Source: Asanoa iriomotensis
Lineage (GTDB): Bacteria > Actinomycetota > Actinomycetes > Mycobacteriales > Micromonosporaceae
Direction: 5' to 3'
Length of the DNA stretch: 64,000 bases
NCBI RefSeq assembly: GCF_016862515.1
Contig: NZ_BONC01000014.1
Span: 62,001 to 126,000, forward strand
Below, one piece after another: positions 53,162 to 60,846 of this stretch (the first letter of the stretch is position 1; each line of letters opens with the position of its first letter). The notes below the pieces were generated by a model, which worked only from the letters and a program-made list of their open reading frames with translations, searched no databases and was not told the origin of the DNA. A program made the translations under genes and the position numbers.

Positions 53162-54364
53162 TCAGACGCGCTCGCCGGTGACCGTAACGGCGCCGCTGTC
53201 GCGCGGACGGTGGCGGCCGGCCGCGGTCAACGACGCGCCGACGGCGAGCAGGGCGGCGAGCACCGCGAACCCGTAGGGGAGGGCGGCCACGGAGGCGACG
53301 CCGGCGACGAGCAGCGGGCCGCCCGCGTCGCCGAGCTCGCGGCCGAGCTCGGCGGTGCCCATGGTCTGGCCCAGGCGTTCGGCCGGCGCGCCGGCGGCGA
53401 GAGCAGCGAAGCCCACCGGCGTGACCAGCCCGGTGCCCACGCCGATCAGCGTGGCGGCGGAGAGCACGCCGGCGAGGCCCGGCAGCGTCGCACACGCGAG
53501 GCCGGCCGCGGTGACCAGCAGGCCGGCGGTCAACCCGGCGCGGGTGGTGATGCGTCCGTCGTCGAGGGCGCGGCCGGCGCGCGGTTGGACGAGGGCGGCG
53601 CAGGCGGCCAACAGGGACACGGCGGCGCCGGTGGCGATCGTGCCGAGCCCGGCGGCCCGGCCGCTGACCGGCAGGAAGCCTACGCCGACCGACAGCGCGG
53701 CCGTCGCGGCGGCCAGTGCGCTCGTCGGGGCGAGGAACGCCCGGTTGGTCAGCCGGCGGGCGAGGTCGACCACCGTCTGCCGGGTCTTCGGCAGCGGCGG
53801 CACGACCGGCACGGCGAGCGCACCCCACACGGCGACCGCCACGCCCAGCACGGCGAGCACGAGGAACAGGAGCCGCAGGCCGCCGGTCCAGACCAGGAGC
53901 CCGCCGAGCAGCGGGCCGAGCGTGTAGCCGATCGACTTGTAGAAGCCGTACGAGCCGTACACCCGGCCGTGTTTCGCCGCGGGGTTGAGCCGGGCGACCA
54001 GCGCGGAGGCCGAGGGGGAGAAGGCCGAGGCGGCGGCGCCCTGGCCGAGGCGGGCGGCCCACAGCCACGACGGGCTGTCGGCGACCACGAAGAGGGCGGA
54101 CGCGGCGGCGAACGCGACGAGGCCGCCGAGCAGCACCGGTCGGGCGCCGATCCGGTCGGCGAGGCTGCCGAACAGGGGCTTGAGCAGCACCTCGGCGCCG
54201 TCGTAGAGCGCGAGCAGGCCACCGAGGACCAGCAGCGAGGTGACCGCGTCGTGGCCGAACGCGCCGAGGTTGGCGGCGATGCCGTGCGCGCCGAACGCCG
54301 TGGTGAAGCCGGCCGCGTACAACGGCCACATCTGCCGGGCGGGCGCCGCACGCGCGCCCGTCAT
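53162..54364 (-). CDS. MFS transporter, 12-helix type
   Basis: A 400-residue major facilitator with about 12 helices; the loop 2-3 motif is GSLADRIGARPVLLGG. ATG 54364 overlaps the ChrB-like gene (ATGA). The pairing of an MFS carrier with a ChrB-domain protein is common in actinobacteria. The substrate is unknown; chromate or another oxyanion is possible but unproven. Confidence 0.85.
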   Translation of the reverse strand: MTGARAAPARQMWPLYAAGFTTAFGAHGIAANLGAFGHDAVTSLLVLGGLLALYDGAEVLLKPLFGSLADRIGARPVLLGGLVAFAAASALFVVADSPSWLWAARLGQGAAASAFSPSASALVARLNPAAKHGRVYGSYGFYKSIGYTLGPLLGGLLVWTGGLRLLFLVLAVLGVAVAVWGALAVPVVPPLPKTRQTVVDLARRLTNRAFLAPTSALAAATAALSVGVGFLPVSGRAAGLGTIATGAAVSLLAACAALVQPRAGRALDDGRITTRAGLTAGLLVTAAGLACATLPGLAGVLSAATLIGVGTGLVTPVGFAALAAGAPAERLGQTMGTAELGRELGDAGGPLLVAGVASVAALPYGFAVLAALLAVGASLTAAGRHRPRDSGAVTVTGERV

Positions 54365-54909
54365 GGCTGTCTCTCGTGCAGCGCGTCGAAGACGCGCTCG
54401 GCGTAGCGCTCGCAGGCGGCCACGCAATCCTTGAGGCGCCTGGTGGCTTCGGCGGCCTCCGGCGCCACGAACACGTCGCGGGCGGTGAGGTCGCGGTGCC
54501 AGCGGCGCAACCGGTCGAGCGACTGCTCCTCTTCCTCGAGCTCCGCCAAGGTGAACTTGGCGACCCGGATCTCCTTGGCGAGCTCGTCCTCGAACTTGCC
54601 GCAGTCGGCCAGGAACTCCGCCCAGTCGGCCGAGCGTGCGGCGGTGAACAGAGCGCCCAACCGGTCGGCGTCCTGCGGGCCGCGCCCGGTCGCGTGCAGG
54701 GTCATCGGCTGGCCGCCGGCCTGCTCGGTGAGGGTGACGGCCCGGGCGATGCCAGCGCTGAACACCGGGACGTCCGGCACGCCCCAGACGCCCTGGCCGA
54801 GCGAGATCGCGCCGATCTTGCGCAGCTCACGCCACACCGCGACCCGATGCCGGGACGGCGTCGCGGGCACCTTCAGCACGAGAAGCAACCAACGACCGGA
54901 GTGCGTCAC
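54361..54909 (-). CDS. ChrB-domain (chromate resistance-like) protein
   Basis: A 182-residue protein. The N-terminal part (WLLLVLKVPATPSRHRVAVWRELRKIGA) and GVWGVPD fit the ChrB N-terminal domain. The C-terminus is helical with many charges. ChrB proteins regulate or aid chromate resistance; many actinobacterial copies have no chromate link. GTG start 54909. ACATAT occurs twice in the divergent promoter just upstream, possibly part of an operator. Confidence 0.75.
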   Translation of the reverse strand: MTHSGRWLLLVLKVPATPSRHRVAVWRELRKIGAISLGQGVWGVPDVPVFSAGIARAVTLTEQAGGQPMTLHATGRGPQDADRLGALFTAARSADWAEFLADCGKFEDELAKEIRVAKFTLAELEEEEQSLDRLRRWHRDLTARDVFVAPEAAEATRRLKDCVAACERYAERVFDALHERQP

Positions 54910-54971
54910 ATATCCAACTGTAGCAGCGGTTACATATGATCTTGCAGTCGCGCGGCGGAAAAGGTGGGGAG

Positions 54972-55556
54972 ATGATCGACTACGACGCGATCGTCGCCGA
55001 GGTGCGGCGCCTCGACGACTGGCGGCAGCGGATGTTCGCGGGCGCGTGCGCGGCCCGGCTCGCCCCGATCGTCGACGCGATCGCATCGGCGGAGACGGCC
55101 GCGCGGTTCCACGAGGGAGTGCGCGCGGTGCTCACCGACGCGCCCGGCGAGGTGCGCGCGATGGTCGCCGACAGCCTCGACGCGGCCCCTGAGCTGGCCA
55201 CCGCGCACTCCGACGAGATCGAGTACTGGCCGAAGCTGGCCGTGGTCCTGGTGACGACGGCGCTGCGGGCCGGGACGTCGCGCGACCCGGGCGACATCGG
55301 GCGGCGCGCCTGTTCGCTCTCACTCGAGCTGATGGAAGGCGTCGACACGATGTTCGACCACGTCCTGCGGGCGGGCCCGCAGGAGCGGGCGGAGCGGGAC
55401 ACGCAGGTCCGCGCGATCGAGGTCCTCCGCACGGCGTCGAACCCGGCCGACGCGGGCCGGCGGATGGCGGGCCTCTCCGCGCCACGCGTGCAGCAACTGG
55501 CCGCGGTCGTCCCGGAGTTCGTGGCGATCGGCACCGCGACGTCCGTCACCCGCTGA
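54972..55556 (+). CDS. Helical protein of unknown function
   Basis: A 194-residue, Ala-rich, mostly helical soluble protein without signal peptide or known motif. ATG 54972 is preceded by AAGGTGGGG. I do not recognise the family. It is divergent from the ChrB-MFS pair and convergent with the AfsR-like gene, ten bases away. Confidence 0.6.
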   Translation: MIDYDAIVAEVRRLDDWRQRMFAGACAARLAPIVDAIASAETAARFHEGVRAVLTDAPGEVRAMVADSLDAAPELATAHSDEIEYWPKLAVVLVTTALRAGTSRDPGDIGRRACSLSLELMEGVDTMFDHVLRAGPQERAERDTQVRAIEVLRTASNPADAGRRMAGLSAPRVQQLAAVVPEFVAIGTATSVTR

Positions 55557-55566
55557 CGAGATCCGG

Positions 55567-58326
55567 TCAGGATCCGGAAAGCTTGGTGCGGACCGCGTCC
55601 TGGTCCGGGTGGCCGAGGTGTTCGAGGATGGCGAGGGCGCTCCGCCAGGCCGCGCGCGCGGCATCCGGGTCGCCGCCGGCGCGCAGGGCGTCGCCGAGGC
55701 GGGTGAGCGTGTCGGCCTCGTTGTAGCGGTCGCCGACCTCGCGCCACAGTCCGATCGCGGTGCGGTAGCTGTCGACGGCCTCGCTGTGGTCACCGAGTCC
55801 ATAGTGGATGTAGCCCAGGCTGTCCCAGGTGTTGGCCTCGCCGTAGCGGTCGGCGGCGCGGTGATGGATGTCCAGCGCGGCCAGGCAGCTCGCGAGCGCC
55901 GATTCGTACTCGCCGAGCAGCGCCTGGTACCAGCCTGCGTTGTTGAGCGCCCGGGCCTGCATGACCGGCTGGGCGGCGCGGTCGAACAGGCGCACGGCGT
56001 GTTGCGTTTCCGCGAGCGCGGCCCGGTGCGCGCCCTGCCGGCCGAAGATCCGGGCGCGCGCGTTGTGCGTGTGCGCCTGGCCGGCGTCGTCGCGCAGGTC
56101 GCGGTAGGCCCGCAACGCCGTGTCCAGCTTCGCGTGCGCCTGCTCGTAACGGCCGAGCTGGGCCAGGGCCAGACCGATGTTGCGGTACGAGAACGCCGCG
56201 CCCGACCGGTCTCCCGCGCGGGTCGCCGATGTCAGGGCCAGCTCCTGCGTGCGTACCCAGTCTGGCCAATGTCCCTGGAGGTCCAGGTAGGTGGTCATCG
56301 CCCACGCGAGCTGCCACGCGAGGTCGTCGAGACCGGCCTCGGCGGCCTGACGGACCGCGTTGAGCAGCACGTCGTGCTCGTCGGCGCACCAGGACAGCGC
56401 GGCCTCACGTCCGGCCGGCACCGGAGCGGGCCGGGGTGACGGTGCGGTCAACGGCACCGGGTCGCGGTGGGGATAGAGCGTCCGATCCGCGGCGTACGCC
56501 GTGTGCAGGTAGAACCCGAGCAACCTGCTGACCGCCGCGTCGCGCGCGGCCCCGTCGTCGTGCTCGACCTGTTCGGCCGCGTAGCCGCGGACCAGGTCGT
56601 GGAACGCGTACCGGCCAGGTCGGTGCTCGCTGAGCAACCCGGCGCCGGTGAGCCTGGTCAACAGCTCCCGGGCGGCCTCGACCGGCACGTCGACCAGGCT
56701 CGCCGCGGCCGGCGCGGTGAAGTCGGGTCCGGGATGCAGCCCGGCGAGCCGGAACAGCGCGGCGGCGCCCGGTGGGAGCACGCGGTACGACCACGAGAAC
56801 ACGGCACGGACGTCGGTCGCCGGATCGTCGCCCGCGAACGCGTCCAGACCTCGGCGAGCCGCGCGCAACTCGTCGGCGAGCGTCCGCAGCGGCGCCGACG
56901 GCTGGGTCGCCGCCCGGGCCGCCAGGATCGCCACCGCGAGCGGGAGCCGGCCGCACGCCGCGACGATCTCGTCGACGGCCGTGGGGTCGGCCTCCACGCG
57001 CTCGCGGTCGAGTCGGCGGGTGAGCAGCTCGCGCGCCTCGGAGGGGCTCAGCACGTCGACGACCAGGGGCTGGGCGCCCTCGCCCGCGACCAGGCCCGGC
57101 AGCGTGTTGCGGCTGGTCACCAGGACCATCGCGGTGGGCGTGCCGGGAAGCAGCGGCCGGACCTGCTCGGCCGACCCGGCGTTGTCGACGATGACCAGGA
57201 CGCGCCGGCCGTCGACCAGGCTCCGGTAGAGACCGATCTGCGACTCCAGACTCGCCGGCACCCGGTGTGGTGGCACGTCGAACGCTTCGAGGAACCCGCG
57301 GAGCGCCTCGGTGGGCCGCAGCGGCGGGCCGGTCGGGTCGAAGCCACGGAGGTTGACGTAGAGCTGCCCGTCCGGGAAGTGCCGCCGGGCACGGTGCGCC
57401 CAGTGCACCGCCAGCGCGGTCTTCCCGACGCCGGCCATGCCCGACACCGCGCAGACGACGACCGTGTTGGGCTCGTCGCCCGCGGTGGCCAGCGCGGCGT
57501 CGAGGGCGGCCAGGTGAGAAGCGCGTCCGGTGAACCCCCGCACGTCCAGCGGAAGCTGCGCGGGCGTCGCGGGCGAGGATGGTGGCCGGCCGTCACCGCG
57601 CAGGATCGCCTGGTGCACCGCCCGCAACGCGGGGCCTGGATCGACACCGAGCGCCTCGGCGAGGTGCTGCCGGGTCACCGCGTAGCGGTCGAGCGCCTCG
57701 GCCGACCGGTTCGCCGCGTGCAGCGCCCGGATCAGTGCCGCGGCGAGCGGCTCGACCAGCGGGTGCCGGTCGGCCAGTTCGGACAGGGGCGCGATCACGG
57801 CACCGGGGTTGCCGAGCCGCAGTTCGACGTCCGCCCAGGCGATCACCGCGTCGTGGTGCTCGCGTTGCCAACCCGCGCGGGTGCGCGCGGCCCAGTCGCC
57901 CGGCACCCCGGCCAGCGGCTCGCCCTGCCAGAGCGCGAACGCCTCGCGCAGCAGTGCCGCCCGCGTCTCGTCGGCGACGGCTGGTTGGGCGGCCCGCTCC
58001 ACCAGCCTGCGGTAGCGATGGAGGTCGACCTGGTCGAGGTCGGTCTCGATCAGGTAGCCGCTGCCGCGGCGCAGCACCCGCCCGGCCGGGACGAGGTCGG
58101 GCTCCGCGAGGAGGCGTCTGATGCGCGCGATGTACGTGTGCAGGGCCCGCCGGGCGCCGTCGTGGGCCGCGTCTCCCCACACCCGGTCGACCAGTGTCTC
58201 GGCCGTCAGCGGCTGGTTGGCGTGGACCAGCAACGCGGCCAGCACCGCGAGCTGTTTGGCGGAACCCGACGGCAACGGGACGCCTCCGGCGTGCACCTCG
58301 ACGCCGCCCAACAGGAGAAATCGCAT
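55567..58326 (-). CDS. AfsR-like SARP-NB-ARC-TPR regulator
   Basis: A 919-residue regulator: winged helix and BTAD (residues about 1-245), NB-ARC ATPase with Walker A GMAGVGKTA near residue 295 and Walker B RRVLVIVDNAG, then TPR repeats to the C-terminus. AfsR-type proteins integrate phosphorylation or nucleotide signals and activate secondary metabolism. ATG 58326 follows AAGGGG. The gene lies opposite a small secreted protein gene and is 4 kb outside the polyketide cluster, so it may be a global rather than pathway regulator. Confidence 0.9.
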   Translation of the reverse strand: MRFLLLGGVEVHAGGVPLPSGSAKQLAVLAALLVHANQPLTAETLVDRVWGDAAHDGARRALHTYIARIRRLLAEPDLVPAGRVLRRGSGYLIETDLDQVDLHRYRRLVERAAQPAVADETRAALLREAFALWQGEPLAGVPGDWAARTRAGWQREHHDAVIAWADVELRLGNPGAVIAPLSELADRHPLVEPLAAALIRALHAANRSAEALDRYAVTRQHLAEALGVDPGPALRAVHQAILRGDGRPPSSPATPAQLPLDVRGFTGRASHLAALDAALATAGDEPNTVVVCAVSGMAGVGKTALAVHWAHRARRHFPDGQLYVNLRGFDPTGPPLRPTEALRGFLEAFDVPPHRVPASLESQIGLYRSLVDGRRVLVIVDNAGSAEQVRPLLPGTPTAMVLVTSRNTLPGLVAGEGAQPLVVDVLSPSEARELLTRRLDRERVEADPTAVDEIVAACGRLPLAVAILAARAATQPSAPLRTLADELRAARRGLDAFAGDDPATDVRAVFSWSYRVLPPGAAALFRLAGLHPGPDFTAPAAASLVDVPVEAARELLTRLTGAGLLSEHRPGRYAFHDLVRGYAAEQVEHDDGAARDAAVSRLLGFYLHTAYAADRTLYPHRDPVPLTAPSPRPAPVPAGREAALSWCADEHDVLLNAVRQAAEAGLDDLAWQLAWAMTTYLDLQGHWPDWVRTQELALTSATRAGDRSGAAFSYRNIGLALAQLGRYEQAHAKLDTALRAYRDLRDDAGQAHTHNARARIFGRQGAHRAALAETQHAVRLFDRAAQPVMQARALNNAGWYQALLGEYESALASCLAALDIHHRAADRYGEANTWDSLGYIHYGLGDHSEAVDSYRTAIGLWREVGDRYNEADTLTRLGDALRAGGDPDAARAAWRSALAILEHLGHPDQDAVRTKLSGS

Positions 58327-58479
58327 GCCGCGCCCCTTGCCTCGCACAGCCTGGCACTGCCGGGTTCCACACGCCTGCAACATTCGCTTGACAGCCGGCG
58401 CCGATTCTAGGCATCGACGGCCGCCGAGCCTGTCCCGCATGGACAGACTGGCGGACAACTCCCATGAAGTGGAGAAACG

Positions 58480-58908
58480 ATGAGGCGCAGATCCCCGATA
58501 TACCGAACGGTCGCGCTGCTCGCGGTCGGCATCACCGCCCTGGCCGGGGTGGTTCTGCCCGCGTCACCCGCGTCGGCCAGGCCGATCGACTGCAGCCTGA
58601 CGGCGGTCCTCTACCAGAGCCCGGCCGGCCTGCAGGCGAGCGGCCAGGTCTACTGCTCGACGCCCGAGACGTACAACCTCATGGTCTACCTCTACCGGCG
58701 CGACTTCCTCGTCGGCACGGTCGTCGCGCAGGCGGTCGTGGGCCGGAACAACTACCAGGGCTACACGACCGCGTACGCCGTGGAGCCCTGCTCCGCCCTG
58801 CAGACCAACAAGCAGTACGACGCGAAGATCGCGCTGGACGACACGCGCTTCGGACCCGGCATCCGGGTCAAGGAGATCATCACCAACAAGGTCTGGGGCC
58901 ACTGCTAG
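58480..58908 (+). CDS. Small secreted protein of unknown function
   Basis: A 142-residue protein with a signal peptide (basic start, hydrophobic stretch to about residue 27, cleavage near ASPASA). The mature part of about 109 residues has four cysteines, suggesting two disulphides, and is probably beta-rich. GGAGAAACG precedes the ATG. It is divergent from the AfsR-like gene, so that regulator may control it. Confidence 0.7.
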   Translation: MRRRSPIYRTVALLAVGITALAGVVLPASPASARPIDCSLTAVLYQSPAGLQASGQVYCSTPETYNLMVYLYRRDFLVGTVVAQAVVGRNNYQGYTTAYAVEPCSALQTNKQYDAKIALDDTRFGPGIRVKEIITNKVWGHC

Positions 58909-59486
58909 TCGGTGGCGCGGCGGGCGCGCAGGGCGCGGAGCTTGTGGCGGTTGCCGCAACGTTCCATCGCGCACCAGCGGCGGGCGCCCGGGCGGGACGT
59001 GTCGACGAAGACCAGCGGGCAGTTGTCGCTCGCGCACTCGCGGATGCGTCCCGCCAGCGGGCCCGACAGCAGGTCGATCATCTCGCGCGCCAGGGTGGAC
59101 AGCGCCTGCGTCGCGCGTACCGGAGGCGCCCATTCCATGCCCGACCCGGTGAGCCGTGGCCGCAACGGCGGCGCCGACGCGGCCCGGTTGATCGTCGCGA
59201 TCGCGCCCGAAGGGAGCGGGCGGCTCGCCGCCTGGGCGTGTGCCGCCTCCCAGATCGCCTGGCGGAGGGTCTTGGCCGAGGCCAGTTCGGCGGTGGAGAC
59301 CGTGCCCGCCGCGGACAACGGCGGCTCCGCGAGCCAGGCCGCCAGGTCGGCGGGCGCGTGCAGGGACTCGAAGACCGCGTACTGGCCCTCGCCGCCCGTG
59401 TGCGCGAAGTCCAGGCAGACCGCGCCCGCGTCGAACCAGAACGAGCCTCCCTTGGGGTCGTTCAGGTGCCGTCCGGTTGCGCTCAC
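58905..59486 (-). CDS. CGNR zinc-finger transcriptional regulator
   Basis: A 193-residue protein: N-terminal ABATE-like stress domain and a C-terminal CGNR zinc finger (ECASDNCPLVF and RRWCAMERCGNRHKLR). CGNR proteins are probable DNA- or RNA-binding regulators. The GTG start has no ribosome binding site but has a well-placed -10 box, so a leaderless transcript is likely. The divergent gene is a RidA homologue, a plausible target. Confidence 0.87.
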   Translation of the reverse strand: MSATGRHLNDPKGGSFWFDAGAVCLDFAHTGGEGQYAVFESLHAPADLAAWLAEPPLSAAGTVSTAELASAKTLRQAIWEAAHAQAASRPLPSGAIATINRAASAPPLRPRLTGSGMEWAPPVRATQALSTLAREMIDLLSGPLAGRIRECASDNCPLVFVDTSRPGARRWCAMERCGNRHKLRALRARRATD

Positions 59487-59507
59487 GACACCACTATAAC
59501 TAGTGTC
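59487..59507 (-). promoter_or_regulatory. Leaderless promoter and GACAC/GTGTC repeat of the CGNR gene
   Basis: On the minus strand TATAGT (59498-59493) ends six bases before the GTG start, the spacing of actinobacterial leaderless transcripts. The same bases hold arms GACAC (59487-59491) and GTGTC (59503-59507), a possible autoregulatory site. No clear -35 box. Confidence 0.5.
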
Positions 59508-59553
59508 GGTCGCGTAACCGCTTTAACCGGTGTCAACGACGGAGGGCCAGATC

Positions 59554-59943
59554 ATGCGCGTACGGCACATCAACCCGGAGGGCCTGCACCGCAGCCCGGC
59601 GTTCAGCCAGGCCGTCGTGGTGGAACAGCCGACGAAGACGATCTACATCGGCGGGCAGAACGGTGTCGACGCCGACGGCAAGGTCGTCGGCCCCACGGTC
59701 GGTGAGCAGTCCCGGCAGGCCTTCCGCAACCTGGCGACCATCCTCGAGAGCGAGGGCGCGACCCTGGCGAACATCGTGCACTGGCGGATCGCCACGGTGG
59801 CGGGCCAGTCCTTCGACGAGGGCGTCGCCGCGTTCCAGGAGGTGTGGAACCGGTCGGACCCGCCGCCGGCGATCACGGTCCACGTCGTGGCGAGCCTGGG
59901 CCCGGACTTCCTCGTCGAGATCGACGCCGTCGCGGTGGTGTGA
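59554..59943 (+). CDS. RidA/YjgF-family protein
   Basis: A 129-residue member of the RidA superfamily: the N-terminal PEGLHRSPAFSQAVV, IYIGGQNGVDADG and the late DFLVEIDAVAVV. The catalytic arginine region near residue 105 is not clear, so it may be a non-archetypal member. RidA enzymes hydrolyse reactive enamines/imines. ATG 59554 follows GGAGG. Its divergent neighbour is the CGNR regulator. Confidence 0.83.
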   Translation: MRVRHINPEGLHRSPAFSQAVVVEQPTKTIYIGGQNGVDADGKVVGPTVGEQSRQAFRNLATILESEGATLANIVHWRIATVAGQSFDEGVAAFQEVWNRSDPPPAITVHVVASLGPDFLVEIDAVAVV

Positions 59944-60828
59944 CTAGGTGGGCCAGGTGCCCGAGATGGTCGCGGCCCGGTAGGTGTGGTGCAGGAAGTC
60001 GCGCAGCATCGCGTCCGGGTCCGCGGCCGCCCGCACCGCGGCGTAGGGGAGCACGAACTCGCCCAGGTCACCGTCGTAGTACGCGGCCGGGCCGGCCGGC
60101 TGGTCGCGGTAGCCGTCGGGTTCGGGGTACGCGTACGAGTAGAAGACGCCCTCGTCCGCGCCGCCCGGCCAGTAGCCCGCGCTGGACACCTCGTCGCAGT
60201 ACGCCTCCCACATGACCCGGTCCGGGCAGTTCGGGACCCCGCCCGGATGCCGCGGTGCCGGGCGCCCGGAGAAGCGGGTCACGGCCAGGTCGAACGCGCC
60301 CCAGAAGAAGTGCACCGGGCTGGCCTTGGCCCGGTATTCGGCGCGGAACGCGTCCAGCACCCGGTCCGCCGAGACCAGCGAGGTCCAGAACGCGTGCATG
60401 GCCGCCGGGTCGTACGCGTGGTGGATCTCGTCCTGGTCGAACGGCACCACGTCGGGCAGTTCCACGGGCATCGGGTTGATCGGCACCTCGATGCCCAGTT
60501 CGGCGAGGTGCGCGCGGTACTCGGCGTAGAAGTCGGCCACGCTGCGCGGCACCAGGGCCATGCGCCGGCGCGCGTTGGTCGTGGTGGTGATGTCCAGCGC
60601 GTGGTCGACGAAGTCGAAGGCGATCTCGACGCCGCCGTCGCGGTACGGCATCAACGAGGTCGTCAGGCCCGTGCTGCTGACGTAGAGGGTGACGTTCCAC
60701 CAGTGGTTGGCGGGCGGGGCGAGCGCCAACCGCGTCTTGCCGACGATCTGGGTCCACAGTTGGACGGTGTCGCGGGTCGGTTGCCAGGCCGCGACCGGAA
60801 GCGCGGGCCAGGCGGTGGCTACCTGCAT
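59944..60828 (-). CDS. DUF5996-family protein
   Basis: A 294-residue soluble protein with WPALPVAAWQPTRDTVQLWTQ-type start, HWWNVTLYVS and FFWGAFDLAVTRFSGR, a pattern I associate with the DUF5996 family. The many Trp/His residues suggest a binding pocket. Function unknown. Start ATG 60828 is preferred over GTG 60834. Its stop is adjacent to the stop of ridA. Confidence 0.7.
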   Translation of the reverse strand: MQVATAWPALPVAAWQPTRDTVQLWTQIVGKTRLALAPPANHWWNVTLYVSSTGLTTSLMPYRDGGVEIAFDFVDHALDITTTTNARRRMALVPRSVADFYAEYRAHLAELGIEVPINPMPVELPDVVPFDQDEIHHAYDPAAMHAFWTSLVSADRVLDAFRAEYRAKASPVHFFWGAFDLAVTRFSGRPAPRHPGGVPNCPDRVMWEAYCDEVSSAGYWPGGADEGVFYSYAYPEPDGYRDQPAGPAAYYDGDLGEFVLPYAAVRAAADPDAMLRDFLHHTYRAATISGTWPT

Positions 60829-60846
60829 ATCCACAACTCTATTTCG

